DNA from: Anthopleura xanthogrammica
Taxonomy: Eukaryota > Cnidaria > Anthozoa > Actiniaria > Actiniidae
Direction: 5' to 3'
DNA length: 64,000 nucleotides
Assembly: GCA_964019055.1 (NCBI GenBank)
Contig: OZ025212.1
Location: 820,157-884,156 of the forward strand
Shown here: piece after piece, positions 60,301 through 64,000 of the stretch
Position numbering within the stretch: the stretch's first letter is position 1
How the letters are laid out: each line of letters begins with the position of its first letter
Notes under the pieces: model-generated
Seen by the model: the letters and a program-made list of their open reading frames with translations, nothing else
Databases searched by the model: none
Told to the model about the DNA's origin: nothing
Program-made: the position numbers and the translations under genes

Positions 60301-63300
60301 CACAACCCTCCATATCACAACATACATGCATCTATATTTTATTATTATTAATAAAAAATGAACCAAGATAATAAATAACCAAGTTCTCTCACACAAAGGT
60401 ATTGTTAGACAAGGTATTCCCATGCTATGATGAAATTTAACAGGACAGCGAGGATGCACATTTTTGGCTGCTAAGGTAAATCTGTTGCTTACCATACACA
60501 CACAGCAACATTGGGTTCTTTCCATTCCTCTTGACGTTCCTGTGGTGGAAAAGGGTTATGGGGACCATTGTACCATCCTGAAAAGTCAAGACAAATCAAT
60601 GGATGGTCAATGTTGCCGAGGATACTGTAGTTGGAAGAACATGAAAGTGGTGGAAGAATTTCCCGAAGCACAACCAAGGTAGCTAGCCAATCAAAGCATG
60701 TGCTGTTTAACAAATAATGAATCACATGGCTTTACACTTCAGTGTGTACCAATCACCTTCTGTGCACATGTCCCACCAATAGGTAAGCAGCCAATCAAAG
60801 AACAAGCTTTTATGAAAGGATAAATCACGTTTTTTTACGTAAATCTTATCATGCACCAATAATCTTGTGTGCAAGTGCTTCATCTATTCTGTGTTTCATC
60901 GGTAGCCAGCCAATCATAGAGTGCATTATATCATATATAACCACTTTATAAGAAACTCAAAAGAACAACAAAGTTAACATGAATAGTCTACAGTACTGTT
61001 ATTACTTGCCTTACTGGGTACTTCTGTCCTCATGCAGTGGTACTCAGAGCTGGAGTATTTGGGTTTACGGGACAAAACAGGGTGAAGTTCTTTCTGTGTA
61101 ATAAAGTGTGGTTAAATTAATAAATGATGGCTCCCTCCAGCGGTCAATCCTCTTGTTTGGTCCCTCTACTTATGGGTTCCCTTTCATGATGGTCTGTCTT
61201 CTTGGGGGGTACGTCTTCATGGTGGTCCCTGTTCTTGGAAGTCCCTCTCCATTGTGGTTCCTCCCTTGTCATAGGGATTATTAACTGCCGAAGGTAATAC
61301 ATACCATTGTGCCAGTAGACATGTCATATTCCATGACTTGTGGAGGGACAATAGGTGATGAAACATGGAAGCGAAAAACATCTGTCTTGAACATCTGGGA
61401 AGGGTACAACATTACATCATCATCATCATCATGCATCATGTATCATCGTCACCATCATTATCATGCATCATCATCATCATACATCAATCATCATCATTAT
61501 CATCCCCATCATTTTATTATCAATCATCATCATCTTGTAACATGTACCGATATCACCATCATCATTTCATCCATCATATCATCCTAAATTACCTGGTTTG
61601 ATCCAGGAAGCAGGGAACAAATCTCAGGAGGAAGCTTTAAACAGAAGGAAAAAAGGTTATACTATAGTCACATGCAGTCTGTACTATAATAACAAGCATA
61701 CATAGACATCAAGTGAGATGAATGACAGGCAAGGTGATGTAAGACATTGTTCATAGTGAACACCACATGCAGTGTGTACTATAATAACAAGCATACATAG
61801 ACATTATAATCAGGTGAGATGAATGACAGACAAGGTGACGTAAGACATTGTTCATAGTCAACATTATAGTCACATGCAGTTTGTACTATAATAACAAACA
61901 TACATAGACAAAATGAACATCATCGGGGTCATCAAGAGAGATGATTGACAGGCGAGGTGATGTAAGACGTCGTTCATACACAACACAATAGTTCTGAAAC
62001 ACCTCCATGTCGTCAATAAAAACCTGAAAAAAATACAAAACAGCATGAATAATTAGATAAAAGAACTAACAAAAAAGCTATGCTTGGTATCTCAATAACC
62101 TTGTTTTTTCTTTTCTTTTTTCTTTTCTTTTTTCCTTTTCTTTCTTTCCTTTTTTTTTCTCTCCTTCAATTTTCTTTTTCTCTTTTACTTTCTTTCATTC
62201 TTTTTATCTTCTTTCTTTTTCTAAAATAAGGTATTAGCTATATCAATAAGAAGGCTTTCCGATCATGAATTTCCAAATCTTAGGAATCTAAGAATCATTA
62301 CATTTGGTTCTGCAGGCATGATATCTCTCCAGTTTTCTTTCCCCTCATTTGATTCATCTACTCGTACAACCTTAAAAAGAAGGGGGAAAAGATTGAGTTT
62401 TGGTGTTGAATGGAGCTGTGTGAAAAATACTTGTATCTTTCTCAGAGCTCTATGGTCATACTCCCTCTTTGCTTCGATTCAAGTCCTCAACTCATGCTCA
62501 GAATCTGTGCTTACATCTAGTGTGGTACAAATAGGCATCTCTAAGCATGAAGACTGTTTGGCTTGGCATAGATCCAGATGAGCACCTGTAAAGAAACTTG
62601 CTTAAGAAGCAAGGATTAAAGGTATCTTTTTTCAACTCACCCGATAATTAAACCCTCCAGCGTTGGTAAGAATAAAGAATTCTTTTCCTCTGTGTTCAAT
62701 ATAATACTCTGTCCCTTGTTCACGGGAGTAAAATGGCTGGTGTGTGAAAGATTGGTCTTGGAGGTTAATAAGACTAACCTGCGAAGAAACATTGTTAATT
62801 CTTTTTGATTTATTTAATATTTAAGAATCAAGCAGGGTATTTCTTGAAGTGGGACAAAATTAAAAAGAGGAAGAAACTTTTCATTCATTTTTCAGAAATG
62901 CTTTAAATAATTCAAAATTGCATACTCTAGAAATTTATAGCAAATTAAGATAATGTGACCTCATTAAGACTGTGAGCATATCTTTTTATGCGCACATGTT
63001 CTCTGCATCCTCAATGCAACATGAAAAGGCTAAAAACAGTGTTGTAAGAAAGCAAGCCTCGAAGAATACAGAATGTGTGTTATTATCTTGAGTGTAAATC
63101 TATAATCAACAAATGAACAAATTCTGTAAAAATCCAAAACAATAATGACAATCACCCAAAAGACGTACTGACTTACTTCTGATGTAGCTTTGGCGTTTGA
63201 ATTAACCGTGATGTACTTTCGATCTTTAGTTGCACTCACATCCAGAAAATATCTATTAAACCACACAAAAATGGCATTAGTCAACCTGGTATGGAGACAC

Positions 63301-63794
63301 TGGAAAACTGGCTTATATCATAGCATCTAGGGTGGTGTAGTGGTAATGCAATGGCCTCTTAACCTTGGGAGGGCGGGGGGTCTTGGGTTTGATTTTTGGA
63401 CTCAGCATCACATGTAAGCAGAGTTTGTTCCCCTGATTTGAGAGTTTTTCTCCAGGCTTCTCTTACTAGCTGTCCTGTCTCTCTCCACAAAACCGATTTA
63501 ACAAGCTGAATTTCAATTGGATCTGTGAGTTAGTAATGCCCTGAGTTAGATCATCCCAAAGGTTGTTTCTGGTTGGATCTATGAGTTAGCTGTGCCCTGA
63601 CTAGATCATCCCTGGGAGGTTGTTTCAGTGTTGGATCTGTGAGTTAGCTGTGATCTGATACCTTTCATTTGTCTCTTCATACATCAGGATATCTTTATCA
63701 ACATCTTCACCCAGCTTGTGTTTCCACACCTTGTTTGATCTTTTTAAGTCATCGTTTGTTGTGTAGAAAATAGTGGAATCATCAGCTCCCCATT
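57382..63794 (-). CDS. Oligopeptidase B / PREPL-like serine peptidase (S9A), 5' end outside window
   Basis: Sixteen exons in phase: 63662-63794, 63177-63252, 62641-62778, 62302-62370, 61904-62023, 61593-61634, 61305-61385, 61010-61093, 60493-60577, 60166-60256, 60010-60079, 59487-59633, 59295-59380, 59136-59199, 58207-58440 and 57382-57435. The first exons are the beta-propeller ([52 protein letters not shown]). Next come [23 protein letters not shown] and [13 protein letters not shown]. The catalytic triad is Ser in GTSAGG, Asp in [11 protein letters not shown] and His in EGGHFG; the C-terminus is [18 protein letters not shown]9A enzymes hydrolyse short peptides; OpB prefers basic residues. 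An acidic/Ser insert ([12 protein letters not shown]) sits between Asp and His. The exon ending at 61010 uses a GC donor (AAG|GCAAGT). The N-terminus lies beyond 64000. Confidence 0.92.
57640..57866 (+). mobile_element. tRNA-derived SINE-like element, copy 5
   Basis: Head gggtgccatagcggtgagag with B-box-like TGTTTGAGTCCC. The body has ggttctctcctgtgctttga, gggtttttc, ctccctccacaaaatcaa and cttctaaattccaatttga. It lies in the last intron of the peptidase gene. Confidence 0.8.
57890..58141. mobile_element. MITE-like element, family B copy 2
   Basis: Inverted ends ggggtactcc...tatacggggatgctccgcc / gggcggagcatccccgtat...agtacccc flank repeated aaaaggggta. It has the same arrangement as 29558-29830 and lies in the last intron of the peptidase gene. 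Confidence 0.8.
58910..59090. repeat. Short simple repeats (CAGCA, GGAAT, ATAGC)
   Basis: Runs of cacagcacagcacagcac, tggaatggaatggaatgg and catagcatagcatagcata within a peptidase-gene intron. Confidence 0.85.
60680..60930. repeat. Degenerate ~110-bp tandem repeat with CCAAT motifs
   Basis: Landmark agccaatcaaag / agccaatcatag recurs at about 60685, 60790 and 60907, with similar following text (aatcac..., caccaat...). It is in an intron of the peptidase gene. Confidence 0.55.
61410..61580. repeat. (ATC)n microsatellite in a peptidase-gene intron
   Basis: Imperfect atcatcatc / accatcat repeats. Confidence 0.9.
61665..61980. repeat. Tandem triplication covering an intron/exon boundary
   Basis: Segments starting cacatgcagt at 61669, 61764 and 61871 share tactataataacaa, catacatagaca, gatgaatgacagg and ggtgatgtaagac, with a period of 95-107 bp. 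The third copy includes the donor end of the real exon 61904-62023. The first two are decayed copies of that exon segment lying in the intron. Confidence 0.7.
62098..62225. repeat. Polypyrimidine (TTTTC)n tract
   Basis: Nearly pure T/C run in a peptidase-gene intron. Confidence 0.9.
63325..63600 (+). mobile_element. tRNA-derived SINE-like element, copy 6
   Basis: A-box-like GGTGGTGTAGTGGTAATG and B-box-like GGGTTTGATTTT. The body has gatttgagagtttttctccagg, ctctccacaaaaccgattta and gaatttcaattgg, then about three imperfect units of ggatctgtgagttagctgtg with gatcatcc. Confidence 0.7.
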
Positions 63795-64000
63795 CTGCAA
63801 CAAAATATACTTATAAACAAACAATCTTATAAAGCTAGACTTCCACATATTAGACACTAGTCTTATAAACTTGTAGCCCTTTTGGTGCAAACATCTTTCC
63901 AACCAAAAACCCTGGGAAAAAGTTGCGCAGGTTCTAGAACCATACAAGATGGTCATTTGCTAACACTTTTCCAGCCAAAAGCCCTGGAAAAACGTTGTGC

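Overview
The window looks like animal nuclear DNA: AT-rich, with many short exons and GT-AG introns, intronic satellites, tRNA-derived SINE-like repeats and many small foldback elements. The genes (voltage-gated cation channel, ADAMTS-like matrix protein, SPRTN, GRHPR, CHP1, GNPNAT1, HECT ligase, L2HGDH, oligopeptidase B-like S9 peptidase) are those of a metazoan. The channel excludes sponges, and the mix plus repeat style suggest a cnidarian, probably an anthozoan (coral or anemone). That assignment is inference; no organelle or rRNA marker is present. Exon models were built by hand from splice sites and reading-phase continuity. Every complete model closes to a whole number of codons.

Layout. 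114-2132 (-): first coding exons of a Nav-like channel, running off the left edge. 4119-16017 (-): complete 20-exon ADAMTS-like/papilin-like secreted protein (about 1012 aa), with two intronic minisatellites and a cluster of eight perfect CRE palindromes. 18002-21876 (+): SPRTN, the DNA-protein crosslink protease. 21950-31232: a GRHPR (2-hydroxyacid dehydrogenase) cluster with one intact minus-strand gene, one divergent plus-strand gene, and a tandem partial duplicate that lacks exon 1 and carries a 2-bp frameshift. 31551-34018 (+): CHP1. 35650-37824 (-): GNPNAT1, divergent from a HECT E3 ligase with an AZUL zinc finger (38618-43859, +). 45617-50555 (+): L2HGDH, with three introns swollen by simple repeats. 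50880-56790: about 35 copies of a 169-bp satellite between the convergent 3' ends of L2HGDH and the next gene. 57382-63794 (-): 3' part of an oligopeptidase B/PREPL-like serine peptidase, running off the right edge.

The genes do not form a pathway. Two are metabolite-repair or 2-hydroxyacid enzymes (GRHPR, L2HGDH); the rest are housekeeping or matrix genes. No clearly new biological system was found. The most notable items are the GRHPR exon-2/3 duplication, the 169-bp satellite with a roughly 1.8-kb higher-order duplication, the CRE cluster, a duplicated intron/exon boundary in the peptidase gene, and at least seven foldback (MITE-like) families, one of which ends 7 bp from a splice donor.
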